A stretch of 64,000 nt of DNA from Leptospiraceae bacterium (GTDB lineage: Bacteria; Spirochaetota; Leptospiria; Leptospirales; Leptonemataceae), in NCBI GenBank assembly GCA_026005135.1, contig BPKM01000002.1, positions 372,001 to 436,000 of the forward strand, given 5' to 3'. Numbering within the stretch: position 1 is the first letter of the stretch; each line of letters begins with the position of its first letter. Below the pieces are notes generated by a model. It ran no database searches. It was not told the DNA's origin and saw nothing but the letters and a program-made list of their open reading frames with translations. Of this stretch, positions 43,956-52,455 are shown piece after piece. The translations under genes were made by a program, and so were the position numbers.

Positions 43956-44966
43956 ATGAATAAACAACAAATTATTGAAAAACAAAAAACAAAAAACGAA
44001 GATATTGAAATTATCTGGTTGCAGGGCGAAAATGTATCTGGTTACAAAAGTATAGAAGATGTTGGAGATAATTTTATAGTAAAAGAAACTGGTAGTGTAA
44101 ATCATCTTTTTTGTATTAATCAATCTCAGCATTTTATTATAGTTACTGATGGCGATATTCTTATAGGTGGTAAACAAAATCGATCTCCTAAATATTCTTT
44201 TATAGTAGCTCCCGGCGAAGAAGTAGAAGTTCCAGTATTTTGTATAGAAAAAAATCGCTGGAGTTATGGTTTCGAAAGAATTTCTGATTCAGATAGAAGT
44301 TTAAGATGGTATATTAGAGATGTAAGAGAACGATTACATCGAATAGAAAGAATATTATTAGAAAATAGGCATTTTATAAGAGAAGAATTATATCGATTGT
44401 CAAGAGAATTTCAAAGGATAGCAGACGAATTAAGAGAAGCGTATGAATTAAATCAAATACGTAGAGTAAAAAGAAGTAATGAAATGTTTGGAAGACACGA
44501 AATGAAAATGACTTATATGACTAGAATGGCAAAAGTATATGATGATCAGGATACAGTATGGAGAACCATTGATGAAGAATTAAGTAAATTCAATAAAAGA
44601 AACAGAACATCTGATTTTAGCAAATTATTCGAAGGATTTAAAGAAGAAAATATAGAAGTTCCAGAAAATGCAACTGGATTTATTATTACCTGGCATTCTA
44701 TACCAGTGATTTATGAATCTATTAACAATCATGATGTTTTTAAACAATATGCTTCTAAATTGATTAATGCTTATTTATTAAATCCATTTCCACCTAGAAG
44801 AGAAATTTCATTAGAAGAATTTATAAAAGAAATAGAAAGTTTTAATACAGAAAATAAAGAACTAGTCTTTCAATTGAATAAAAATAAATTTTATCAAACC
44901 AATTCTTATAAGTTATTAAAATATCCAGATTTTGGTAATGTTCATTTCTTATATATAAATAACTAA
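43956..44966 (+). CDS. ARPP-1 domain protein (DUF6569-like)
   Basis: A 336-residue protein from the ATG at 43956, which has GGAGG five bases upstream; an in-frame ATG at 43908 lacks any ribosome binding site. The sequence matches the ARPP-1 type: 'FIIVTDGDILIGGKQNRSPKYSFIVAPGEEVEVPVFCIEKNRW' is the hallmark block, followed by a long helical Arg/Glu-rich insertion (about 125-190) and a C-terminal 'FIITWHSIPVIYES' block. ARPP-1 domains were named from association with ADP-ribose- and rhodanese-phosphatase-linked systems, and their activity is unclear. Here the gene stands alone, next to a GC-rich mobile-like element and a CRISPR array, which hints at an accessory region. Confidence 0.75.
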   Translation: MNKQQIIEKQKTKNEDIEIIWLQGENVSGYKSIEDVGDNFIVKETGSVNHLFCINQSQHFIIVTDGDILIGGKQNRSPKYSFIVAPGEEVEVPVFCIEKNRWSYGFERISDSDRSLRWYIRDVRERLHRIERILLENRHFIREELYRLSREFQRIADELREAYELNQIRRVKRSNEMFGRHEMKMTYMTRMAKVYDDQDTVWRTIDEELSKFNKRNRTSDFSKLFEGFKEENIEVPENATGFIITWHSIPVIYESINNHDVFKQYASKLINAYLLNPFPPRREISLEEFIKEIESFNTENKELVFQLNKNKFYQTNSYKLLKYPDFGNVHFLYINN

Positions 44967-44994
44967 TCAATTTATAATATTCGATAATGGGATT

Positions 44995-45222
44995 TTATAT
45001 ATATAATTTTAAATCCCCCGATGAATCTCTTTTTATTTTTATAGGTATTCTCTGATTTATTATATTTGAAATTGAAATAAAAAAATTAATATTTATTTCT
45101 ATATTATGATTATGCGCATAGTATTCGATTTCTTCTTTTACCAGAGCCCTTGCTCTATCCAAACTTCTGTAATAGTTAAATTCAAAACCAATTTCTCTTA
45201 ATGGAACTATTAAAAATCTTTT
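44995..45222 (-). pseudogene. Gene remnant, open frame without start
   Basis: An open frame of 75 codons on the minus strand ends at TAA (44995-44997). It has coding-like content ('FLIVPLREIGFEFNYY', 'RARALVKEEIEYYAHNHNIEI', 'QRIPIKIKRDSSGDLKLYI') but no ATG. Immediately upstream, in the same frame, reading is MISL, then TAA (45223-45225), then this frame, so a nonsense mutation may have split it. An inverted repeat GGGATTT (44989-44995)/AAATCCC (45011-45017) lies at the 3' end. I do not recognise the family. The rest of the 44967-45351 gap is AT-rich with no other gene. Confidence 0.45.
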
Positions 45223-45351
45223 TTATAGGGATATCATAAAATGCAGTATAGTTTTATTACAATAAAATTAAAAAATTCTTTTTTAAAAAAGAACTTATTT
45301 AAGATTGGCAACGTCAAAAATATAGAAGAATAAAAATTTGGAGGTAAAGAT

Positions 45352-45819
45352 ATGCGCTGGATAATTCTTTTATTCATTACAGGTTCCTTATTCGCAAAGG
45401 ATATCAATTATACAGATTTATATCGTTTTTTACCAGATATTAAAAATTATAAATGCGAAAATCCAACAGGTTCTAAATTACAAACACCACAGGGAGATGC
45501 TATTACAGTTGAAAAACAATGCTTTAATAATAATGCCAGAATTAAATTTTCTATTGTTACTGGTTCTATGGCTAAAATAACTGGTGCACAATATGTTTAT
45601 ATAATGGAATTTGATTCTCCAGAAGAATATGTAAAAACAACTACAATACAGGGTGCTAAAACAATTTTACATTATTTTAAACAGGAAAAAAGAGGTTCTA
45701 TTGTTTCTATTATAAAAGATGATCTTATAGTAAATATGGAATACGAGGGTATTGATTCCAGAGAAGCATTATCGATTTTTAAAAATATTCCCATAGATAA
45801 ATTAAAATCATTAAAATAA
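45352..45819 (+). CDS. Secreted protein, unknown function
   Basis: A 155-residue protein with a signal peptide (RWIILLFITGSLFA, cleavage probably before KDIN). The mature part has 'LYRFLPDIKNYKCENPTGSKL', two cysteines that may form a disulfide (NYKCEN and EKQCFN), and 'YIMEFDSPEEYVKTTTIQG'. No membrane anchor or lipobox follows, so it is likely periplasmic. GGAGG lies nine bases before the ATG. Its stop codon TAA is part of the left 10-bp direct repeat of the GC-rich element that follows immediately; the insertion left the stop intact. Confidence 0.65.
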   Translation: MRWIILLFITGSLFAKDINYTDLYRFLPDIKNYKCENPTGSKLQTPQGDAITVEKQCFNNNARIKFSIVTGSMAKITGAQYVYIMEFDSPEEYVKTTTIQGAKTILHYFKQEKRGSIVSIIKDDLIVNMEYEGIDSREALSIFKNIPIDKLKSLK

Positions 45820-45949
45820 GCGTGAGGGATGCGAAGGGTGGGCGAAGCCCAGCACTGCCTTGAGCGAAGCGAAAGGATTGCCGAAGCGATAGCGAAGCCC
45901 GTAGCAGCCCGACCCCGACGAAGCTAAAGCGAGTCGGGGGCACGCCCAG
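45820..45949. mobile_element. GC-rich 130-bp inserted element with 10-bp flanking direct repeat
   Basis: A compact GC-rich block stands out sharply in AT-rich sequence. It is bounded by perfect 10-bp direct repeats ATTAAAATAA at 45810-45819 and 45950-45959, as expected for a target-site duplication. Inside, GCGTG (45820-45824) can pair with CACGC (45941-45945), enclosing GGGC-GAA-GCCC (45840-45850) and CCCCGAC/GTCGGGG (45913-45919 and 45933-45939), and GCGAAG recurs several times. It has no ORF, so it is non-autonomous or a REP/MITE-like dispersed element. Similar GAAGC-rich intergenic elements occur in other bacteria (from memory, unverified). Confidence 0.75.
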
Positions 45950-45964
45950 ATTAAAATAATAAAA

Positions 45965-46801
45965 TTATATTTCTTGTGCTAAACCTATGTTTTCTTTTGT
46001 ATCTTTATGTTTTGCCAATAAGGGAATTTGAGTGATTTCATTATAAATTTCATGATAACGGGGATGATTTGTTCCCATTAATCTATCCCAGATATTAAAA
46101 TATAATCCGAAATTCCAGTTCACATATTTATGATGCATATTATGATGGGTGCTTGTATTATTCCACCATGTTAAGGGATGTTTAGTAAATCCTTTAAAAT
46201 AAAATTCATATCCTATATGTCCTAATACATTCATAACAAACGAAAAAGTAATAAATATAAATAATGCTCCTGTATGGACTGGCATTATAAAAACTGCTAA
46301 GGGAACAATTCCTGCTTCTACAACCGCTTCTAAGGGATGAAAAGAATAAGCTGCAAATGGGGTAGGATTATTTGATTTATGATGTACTAAATGTACATAT
46401 TTAAATATTTTTGGATGATGCATCCACCGATGTGTCCAGTAAAAATACGTATCGTGTAAAAAAATCAAAGCTATAACAGAAAACCAGAAATAACCCCAAC
46501 CATATTGATTTACATCTGAATATATTTTTGTATATCCATGAATTCTTAAATAATAAACAATTACTCCAACTATACCAAATATAAGAATGGTACTCATAGA
46601 ATATAAAATTTCTCTTTTATAATCGGAACGTTTTGGTTCTCTTTTTTGTATTCTTCTAAAGTATATTTTATCTTTAAGGAAAATCCAGAAGATTAAAAAA
46701 GCTGCACCAGCTATCAATATATAACGTAATAGGTTAATGATGGTTATTGTAAAAAATACAACACCTATGTTAACATTTATTTCTCCTTGTATGTATTCCA
46801 T
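45965..46801 (-). CDS. Fatty-acid/sterol hydroxylase-superfamily membrane protein
   Basis: A 278-residue membrane di-iron protein. The histidine clusters are 'HDTYFYWTHRWMHH', 'HLVHHKSNNPTPFAAY' and 'HNMHHKYVNWNFG', the pattern of the fatty-acid-hydroxylase/sterol-desaturase superfamily. Four or so hydrophobic segments flank them. Enzymes of this family oxidise lipids in the membrane; the substrate is not predictable. GGAGGAG lies before the ATG. It is 84 bp downstream of the AraC-type gene on the same strand, so the regulator may control it. Its 3' end lies 15 bp from the GC-rich element. Confidence 0.85.
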   Translation of the reverse strand: MEYIQGEINVNIGVVFFTITIINLLRYILIAGAAFLIFWIFLKDKIYFRRIQKREPKRSDYKREILYSMSTILIFGIVGVIVYYLRIHGYTKIYSDVNQYGWGYFWFSVIALIFLHDTYFYWTHRWMHHPKIFKYVHLVHHKSNNPTPFAAYSFHPLEAVVEAGIVPLAVFIMPVHTGALFIFITFSFVMNVLGHIGYEFYFKGFTKHPLTWWNNTSTHHNMHHKYVNWNFGLYFNIWDRLMGTNHPRYHEIYNEITQIPLLAKHKDTKENIGLAQEI

Positions 46802-46885
46802 AACTCCTCCTGTCCCTGGTTTTCTTTTAATTATATAAATATTTAAATATAAATCTTTTCAATTTCTAATAAAAGATAATCAATT

Positions 46886-47956
46886 TTAAAATTGATCACT
46901 TTTTTTTGCTCTTTTTCTATATTCTGAGGGTGTAATACCAGTAAATTGTTTAAAAGCTCGATTAAAAACAGCTGCATTAGGATATCCTACTTCTAAGGCA
47001 ATTCTTGTTATAGAAAGCTTATTGTTACTAATAAGAAGTCTTTTTGCTTCTATAATTCTATATGTATTTAGTAGATCATTAAAATTTTTAAAACCCAATC
47101 CTTTATTAATTATATTTCTTAATTTATATTCCTGAATATTCATATATTGTGCTAATTTTCTTATTGTTAATCCTTCTTCTTTATAGATTTGTTTTTCTTC
47201 GAACATTTCTATTACTTTATCCAGTAATTCCTGAGAAAATTCATATTCCTGTGGAGATTCGTCAATTAAGCGAGATTTATCATCTACTATAATTAAGGGA
47301 AGATAAGGATAACCAAATAAAAAGAAAATAATGCATAATACCATAATAGCAATAGCATTCATTAAATTAAAAATTTCTGTAAATGATAATGGTCGAAATA
47401 CTAAATAATATAAAAACATCCAGATAATAAATATTCCTATGATAAAAATATGAAATTTTCTAACATCAATTCTTAAAATTACTAAATCGGAATCTTTTTC
47501 TTTATAAGCAACATATAAAGAATGTAATATCAAAATAAAAGAAAATAATATATTTGGTATCTGATAATAATAACTTTTATTTGATAATAAAAAAACATCC
47601 TGTAAGGGTGAGTTCTTATATGATAAATATAAAGTAATATTCCCTACAATAAATTTTAATATTCCTACAAAAATATGAAATTTATTAATTCTAAAATAAT
47701 CAATAAAAAGCGATAAAGAAAATAACCAGAAAAAATAAGAAATTAAGTTCATTCCAGTATAAAATATAATTCCTATAATACTATAATATTGATATAATAA
47801 CATTAACCAATAAAAATGATAACAAAGTATACCTATTAAAAATAATAAATTACTAATCATTTTTATATTTTTCTGAAATGATTTAATATGTATTAAAATG
47901 ATTATACAAATCAATGTTATATTAATCCATATCAGATGAGATTGTATTATTTTCAT
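46886..47956 (-). CDS. AraC-family regulator with N-terminal membrane domain
   Basis: A 356-residue protein. About seven hydrophobic helices fill residues 8-215. A linker follows, then an AraC/XylS HTH domain at about 255-350 ('GLTIRKLAQYMNIQEYKLRNIINKGLGFKNFNDLLNTYRIIEAKRLL' and 'SITRIALEVGYPNAAVFNRAFKQFTGITPSEYRKR'). A membrane-tethered AraC regulator could sense lipid or envelope signals, in line with the lipid-hydroxylase gene next to it. The start overlaps the upstream TPR-like gene by four bases (ATGA), so it belongs to the alaS-yajQ-TPR run. The DNA-binding motif looks complete. Confidence 0.85.
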   Translation of the reverse strand: MKIIQSHLIWINITLICIIILIHIKSFQKNIKMISNLLFLIGILCYHFYWLMLLYQYYSIIGIIFYTGMNLISYFFWLFSLSLFIDYFRINKFHIFVGILKFIVGNITLYLSYKNSPLQDVFLLSNKSYYYQIPNILFSFILILHSLYVAYKEKDSDLVILRIDVRKFHIFIIGIFIIWMFLYYLVFRPLSFTEIFNLMNAIAIMVLCIIFFLFGYPYLPLIIVDDKSRLIDESPQEYEFSQELLDKVIEMFEEKQIYKEEGLTIRKLAQYMNIQEYKLRNIINKGLGFKNFNDLLNTYRIIEAKRLLISNNKLSITRIALEVGYPNAAVFNRAFKQFTGITPSEYRKRAKKSDQF

Positions 47957-48909
47957 AATTCTTTTGAAAGGATTTTCATCACTTCGTTATAAATTTTAGG
48001 AGAGAATTTTTCTAATTGAATTAAAATTTCGTTTAGTCTTTCGTCATCAGAATAATGATATATAAGAGAATGAATTAGAATTAAATAATAAAATATTAAT
48101 CTTGCTAAGGTTTTTTCGTAATATTTTTCCGAAACTTCTAAAATCTCTTTTTCTAAACGTTGAATTTCTTCTTCGACTTCTGCAATTTCATCTACTGTTA
48201 ATTTTCGAAGTTCTGGATGAAAGGATTTTAATAGAATATATATAGATAACCATGCTTGTAATCTCTGGATTTGACCTTCGTAAATAAAATTTAATTCTTT
48301 TATAATATTATTTAAAAATTTAGATTGCACATCCTCTAAAGGAAAATGATTAGCATCTAATAAATATCCATCTCTTATGATACTTAATCCTTTAAAATAA
48401 AGTTGGGTATTACCCGAAATCTCTGCTTCTAAACAAAATGTATCGCCCATTAAAAAATAAATGACAGGATTATGATCATTTAAGTGTTTAGAATATGTTA
48501 ATAATTCTCTTGCTCCATTAAAATCATGTAATGATAATAATTGTTTTGCTAATGACAATAACAAAGGAAGATCAGAATCTTCTAATCCTTCTCGATTAAA
48601 TTTATTTCTAAGTTGTTGAACTATCTTTTGAATAATAAATTTTTTTAATGCCAAAGTAATTGAATTATGTTTATATTTTTTTTCTTTTAGTTTCGCTTCG
48701 AATTTTTCCCATTCTTCTATTAAATAAGATAAAGGTTTATTTTTTAAATTATATAAAAGATGTTCTCTATTCTGCCAGTATTTTATACTATAATAGGCAG
48801 AAATAAAGTCTAAATCATCTGGATTTTCTTCTAATAGTTCTCCAACAAGATTAATTGCTTCTGCAAATTCACCTTTTTCTAATAAATGTATCGTAGATTC
48901 ATAATTCAT
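47953..48909 (-). CDS. TPR-like helical protein, unknown function
   Basis: A 318-residue, largely helical protein. 'LLEKGEFAEAINLVGELLEENPDDLDFISAYYSIKYW' at the N-terminus and 'LLSLHDFNGARELLTYSKHLNDHNPVIYFLMGDTF' near residue 150 are tetratricopeptide-like. The rest has a Glu-rich coiled segment ('AEVEEEIQRLEKEILEVSEKYYEK') at about 235-260. There is no signal peptide, so it is likely a cytosolic scaffold. It is sandwiched between yajQ (6 bp away) and the AraC regulator (4-bp overlap). Its binding partner is unknown. Confidence 0.7.
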   Translation of the reverse strand: MNYESTIHLLEKGEFAEAINLVGELLEENPDDLDFISAYYSIKYWQNREHLLYNLKNKPLSYLIEEWEKFEAKLKEKKYKHNSITLALKKFIIQKIVQQLRNKFNREGLEDSDLPLLLSLAKQLLSLHDFNGARELLTYSKHLNDHNPVIYFLMGDTFCLEAEISGNTQLYFKGLSIIRDGYLLDANHFPLEDVQSKFLNNIIKELNFIYEGQIQRLQAWLSIYILLKSFHPELRKLTVDEIAEVEEEIQRLEKEILEVSEKYYEKTLARLIFYYLILIHSLIYHYSDDERLNEILIQLEKFSPKIYNEVMKILSKEL

Positions 48910-48915
48910 AAAAAA

Positions 48916-49407
48916 TTATTTATAGTTATCAAAAGAAATAGCAAAATCTAAATCCTGTTCTTTTAAAAATTTTATTACTGCCTGTAAATCATCAATGCTT
49001 TTACTAACAACACGAACACTATCTCCCTGCACTCTTGTCTGGACTTTAATTTTGGAATCTTTTATTAATTTATTAAGTTTTTTACATTGATCCTGAGTTA
49101 ATCCATTCTGTATTTTTGCTTTGCATTTTACTTTACCAGATATATTTTTTTCTATTTCGCCAAATTTTATTGCTTTAAGATTGATCCCTCTTTTAACTAA
49201 TTTACTCTGAAAAATATCAATTAATGCTTTCATTTTCATTTCGTCACCAGCAGAAAGATGAATTTCATCTTTTTGTTTTTCTATTTCAACAGGGCTACCT
49301 TTAAAATCATATCTTGTTGATGCCTCTTTTAAGGTTTGATTAATAGCATTGGATAATTCCTGTTCATCAATTTTATATACAATATCAAAGGAATGTTCTT
49401 TTGCCAT
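48916..49407 (-). CDS. yajQ: YajQ-family nucleotide-binding protein
   Basis: A 163-residue protein of the UPF0234/YajQ family, in which some members bind cyclic di-GMP and act with transcription factors. Family blocks: 'FDIVYKIDEQELSNAINQTLKEASTRYDFKGS', 'ALIDIFQSKLVKRGINLKAIKFG', 'LTQDQCKKLNKLIKDSKIKVQTRVQGDSVRVVSKSIDDLQAVI' and C-terminal 'ISFDNYK'. The length is standard. AAGGAG lies ahead of the ATG, and it is 36 bp after alaS on the same strand. Whether this one binds c-di-GMP is unknown. Confidence 0.93.
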   Translation of the reverse strand: MAKEHSFDIVYKIDEQELSNAINQTLKEASTRYDFKGSPVEIEKQKDEIHLSAGDEMKMKALIDIFQSKLVKRGINLKAIKFGEIEKNISGKVKCKAKIQNGLTQDQCKKLNKLIKDSKIKVQTRVQGDSVRVVSKSIDDLQAVIKFLKEQDLDFAISFDNYK

Positions 49408-49443
49408 ATCTCATCTCCTTACTAAAAGTTTTTTATATTCAAT

Positions 49444-52251
49444 TTAAATTACAGCAAATTGAGTTTTTAATATTTCATTGGCTTTTTCTATGGCTTCTTT
49501 TATTTTGTCTGGCTTACCACCACCTTGTGCCATTTCTTTTTTACCGCCACCTTTTCCTTCTATAATAGGGATAGTTTCTTTTAGAAGCGTACTACAATCG
49601 ATCCCTTGTTCTACTGCTTTGTTAGTACAGGTATATAATAACATACATTTATCCAGATTTTTTATTCCACAAAGAATAACTGCATCTGAAAATTGTTCTT
49701 TAATTTTATCTGTTAGAACTTTTAAATCATTCATTGTAAGATTTTCTTCTATTATGGTAAAAACTTTAAAAGTCTTATAATCTATTAAATTCTGTATGGT
49801 ATTTTTAAGAATAGAATCAATTTTTTCTTTATTAAATCCTTCTTTTTTTTGTAATTTTTTAATCTGTTTTTCTACTTCTGTAATCTGATTTTCTATTTTC
49901 TGAATTTCTTTTTCTAATTGAATTGTTTCAAAAGGATTTTTTTCTAATTGTTTTTGAATTGCTTCTTTTGTTGATGGTAATTCTAATTTAATGGTCTGTA
50001 ATAATTTTTGAATCTCTTCGTTTTCTTTTTTATATTTTTCTTTAAATTCATTAATAGAATTTTCTAATTGTTTAATTCTTTCGTAAAAATAATCAATCGT
50101 TCTTTCGTTTGCAACTGCTTCAATTCGTCTATTACCAGCACCTGGACTACTTTCTTTTATTATATGGAAATATTTTATATCTCCCGTATTTTTTACATGA
50201 CATCCACCACAAAATTCAATAGAATATTTACCCTTTTCTCCCATTTCGATAATTCTCACTACATCACCATATTTTTCTCCAAATGTTGCAATTGCACCAG
50301 TTTTTTTTGCTTCTTCAAGAGCCATAATTTTTGCTTCGACCTTTGCTTTCGCATTTATTGCCTCTATTACTCGCTTTTCTACTTCTTCTAATTCTTTTTC
50401 AGAAAGTTTTTTATTATGAGAAAAATCAAATCTTAAATAATCTGGTGCAACAAGAGATCCAGTCTGATAAATATGATCTCCTAATACATCTCTTAATGCT
50501 TTATTTAATAAGTGGGTGGAACTATGATGATAGGTTAAAAATTTTCTTCGTTCTTTATCTATTTCCAATTCAACTTCTTCTCCTTCCTGTAATGAACCTT
50601 CTATAATAGTTCCTATATGGAGAATAATTTCTCCTTTCTTTTTTGTATCTAAAACGCGAATTTTCCCTTTTTTTCCAGTAATATAACCTGTATCTCCAAC
50701 CTGTCCACCACCTTCTGGATAAAAACATGTTTTATCCGTAACTATAACGATATTTTGGTCCTTTATTGAAGAATTCAGTTCTTTAATTAATTGATTATTA
50801 TAAATGATTGATAATATTTTTCCTTTTTCTTTATAGGTTTCGTAGCCTGTAAATTTTGTTTCTTCGTTAATATAGGGAAAATCAGGAGGAAATTGAAAAT
50901 CTTTCCATTGTTGATTTTGTTTAGATTTTTCTTTTTGTTCTTCCATTTTTTTGTTAAAAGTTTCAATATCAACATTAAGACCTTCTTTTTGGGCTAATTC
51001 AATGGTTAATTCTAAGGGAAAACCATAAGTATCATATAATATAAATGCTTTTTCTCCATCAAAGAGAGTTAAATTTTGATTTTTATGTTCTTCTAAAAAT
51101 TCATTCCATTTTTTGATACCTTTTGTTAAGGTTTCTAAAAATCGATTTTCTTCTTGTAAAATTGTCTCCTGAACGATTGTTTTATTTTGCTCAACTTCTG
51201 GATAGAACTCTTTATAAATATCAACAACAACAGGATGTATTTTATATAATATAGGTTCATGAATACCAAGATGGTGTGCAAATAATAATGCTCTACGTAT
51301 TATTCTTCGTATAACATATCCTCTTCCTGTATTTTCTGGAAAAATTCCATCAGAAATAGCAAATGTAACAGATCGAAGATGATCTGTTAAAACACGTAAA
51401 GCAGAAATTGTATTATAATTATTATCTAAGGTTTTATTTAATCGTTGTTGGATTTCTTTTCGAAAAGCTTGCTGGATATGGTTTAATTCATCAGTTTCGT
51501 AAACACTATCAGTTTCATTCAATAAGGCAACAATACGCTCTAAACCTGCACCTGTATCAATTCCTTTTTTAGGTAAAGGATGTAATTTCCCTTCTGTATC
51601 CTGAAAATATTGATTAAATACAAGATTCCAGTATTCTAAATATCTATCACAGTCATTTCCTGGTTTACAGGTTTTTGGATTTTTACAGCCTGTTTCTCCA
51701 AAACAAATTTGTTCTCCTCTATCTAAATAAAGTTCCGTACAGGGACCACAAGGACCAGAATCTCCTGCTGGACCCCACCAATTATGTTCTTTACCAAGTC
51801 GGATTATTTTATGCTCGGGAATTCCTATTTGTTTATTCCATATTTCAAATGCTTCATCATCATCTTTATAAATTGTTACATAGATTCTTTCTGAATCTAA
51901 TTCTAAAACTTTTAAGGAAAATTCATAAGCCCATTCTATGGCTTCTTTTTTAAAGTAATCTCCAAAACTAAAATTTCCTAACATTTCAAAAAATGTACAA
52001 TGTCTTGCTGTTTTTCCTACACTTTCTAAATCTGTAGTTCTTAAACATTTTTGTATTGTTACAATTCGAGGATGAGGTGGTTTTTTAGTACCATTAAAAT
52101 AATCTTTAAATGGAACCATACCAGCTGAGGTAAAAAGTAAAGTGGGATCATCTGCAGGCAGTAAACTTGCCGAAGGTAAATGTAAATGATCTTTGGATTT
52201 AAAAAAATCGATCCACGCTTTTCGTAATTCTTTACATATCATTTTTTTCAT
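49444..52251 (-). CDS. alaS: Alanyl-tRNA synthetase
   Basis: AlaS charges tRNA-Ala; 935 residues. Motif 1 and 2 regions: 'LHLPSASLLPADDPTLLFTSAGMVPFKDYF' and 'GKTARHCTFFEMLGNFSFGDYFK'. The editing domain has 'HHSSTHLLNKALRDVLG' and 'EFCGGCHVKNTGDI' (zinc ligands). A coiled coil precedes the C-Ala domain, which ends in 'GGKKEMAQGGGKPDK'. The length and motifs are normal. AAAGG lies before the ATG. It is the first gene of the run that includes yajQ, the TPR-like protein, the AraC regulator and the hydroxylase. No T-box or other leader feature is seen in the 204 bp upstream. Confidence 0.97.
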   Translation of the reverse strand: MKKMICKELRKAWIDFFKSKDHLHLPSASLLPADDPTLLFTSAGMVPFKDYFNGTKKPPHPRIVTIQKCLRTTDLESVGKTARHCTFFEMLGNFSFGDYFKKEAIEWAYEFSLKVLELDSERIYVTIYKDDDEAFEIWNKQIGIPEHKIIRLGKEHNWWGPAGDSGPCGPCTELYLDRGEQICFGETGCKNPKTCKPGNDCDRYLEYWNLVFNQYFQDTEGKLHPLPKKGIDTGAGLERIVALLNETDSVYETDELNHIQQAFRKEIQQRLNKTLDNNYNTISALRVLTDHLRSVTFAISDGIFPENTGRGYVIRRIIRRALLFAHHLGIHEPILYKIHPVVVDIYKEFYPEVEQNKTIVQETILQEENRFLETLTKGIKKWNEFLEEHKNQNLTLFDGEKAFILYDTYGFPLELTIELAQKEGLNVDIETFNKKMEEQKEKSKQNQQWKDFQFPPDFPYINEETKFTGYETYKEKGKILSIIYNNQLIKELNSSIKDQNIVIVTDKTCFYPEGGGQVGDTGYITGKKGKIRVLDTKKKGEIILHIGTIIEGSLQEGEEVELEIDKERRKFLTYHHSSTHLLNKALRDVLGDHIYQTGSLVAPDYLRFDFSHNKKLSEKELEEVEKRVIEAINAKAKVEAKIMALEEAKKTGAIATFGEKYGDVVRIIEMGEKGKYSIEFCGGCHVKNTGDIKYFHIIKESSPGAGNRRIEAVANERTIDYFYERIKQLENSINEFKEKYKKENEEIQKLLQTIKLELPSTKEAIQKQLEKNPFETIQLEKEIQKIENQITEVEKQIKKLQKKEGFNKEKIDSILKNTIQNLIDYKTFKVFTIIEENLTMNDLKVLTDKIKEQFSDAVILCGIKNLDKCMLLYTCTNKAVEQGIDCSTLLKETIPIIEGKGGGKKEMAQGGGKPDKIKEAIEKANEILKTQFAVI

Positions 52252-52455
52252 AATAGAAATCCTTTTTACGAATATTCTAATTTATTTAATTTCAATTAAT
52301 ATAAAAAGGAAAATTTGCCAACCTTGTTTAAAAATCTATCTTTTTTTGATATTTATCGTTAAAAATTGTATGGTTTTTACAAATCAAAATAACCATTTTT
52401 GATAAAAATAAATTTCAATTGACGTTTATAAGTAAAGATAAAATAAAACAGTGTT

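Noticed and set aside
45001..45225. Complete small gene on the minus strand
   Set aside because: There is no ATG in the open frame, and an in-frame stop sits directly upstream, so I listed it as a remnant only.
52252..52455. T-box or other riboswitch upstream of alaS
   Set aside because: No conserved T-box sequence or strong terminator hairpin is visible in this AT-rich gap.
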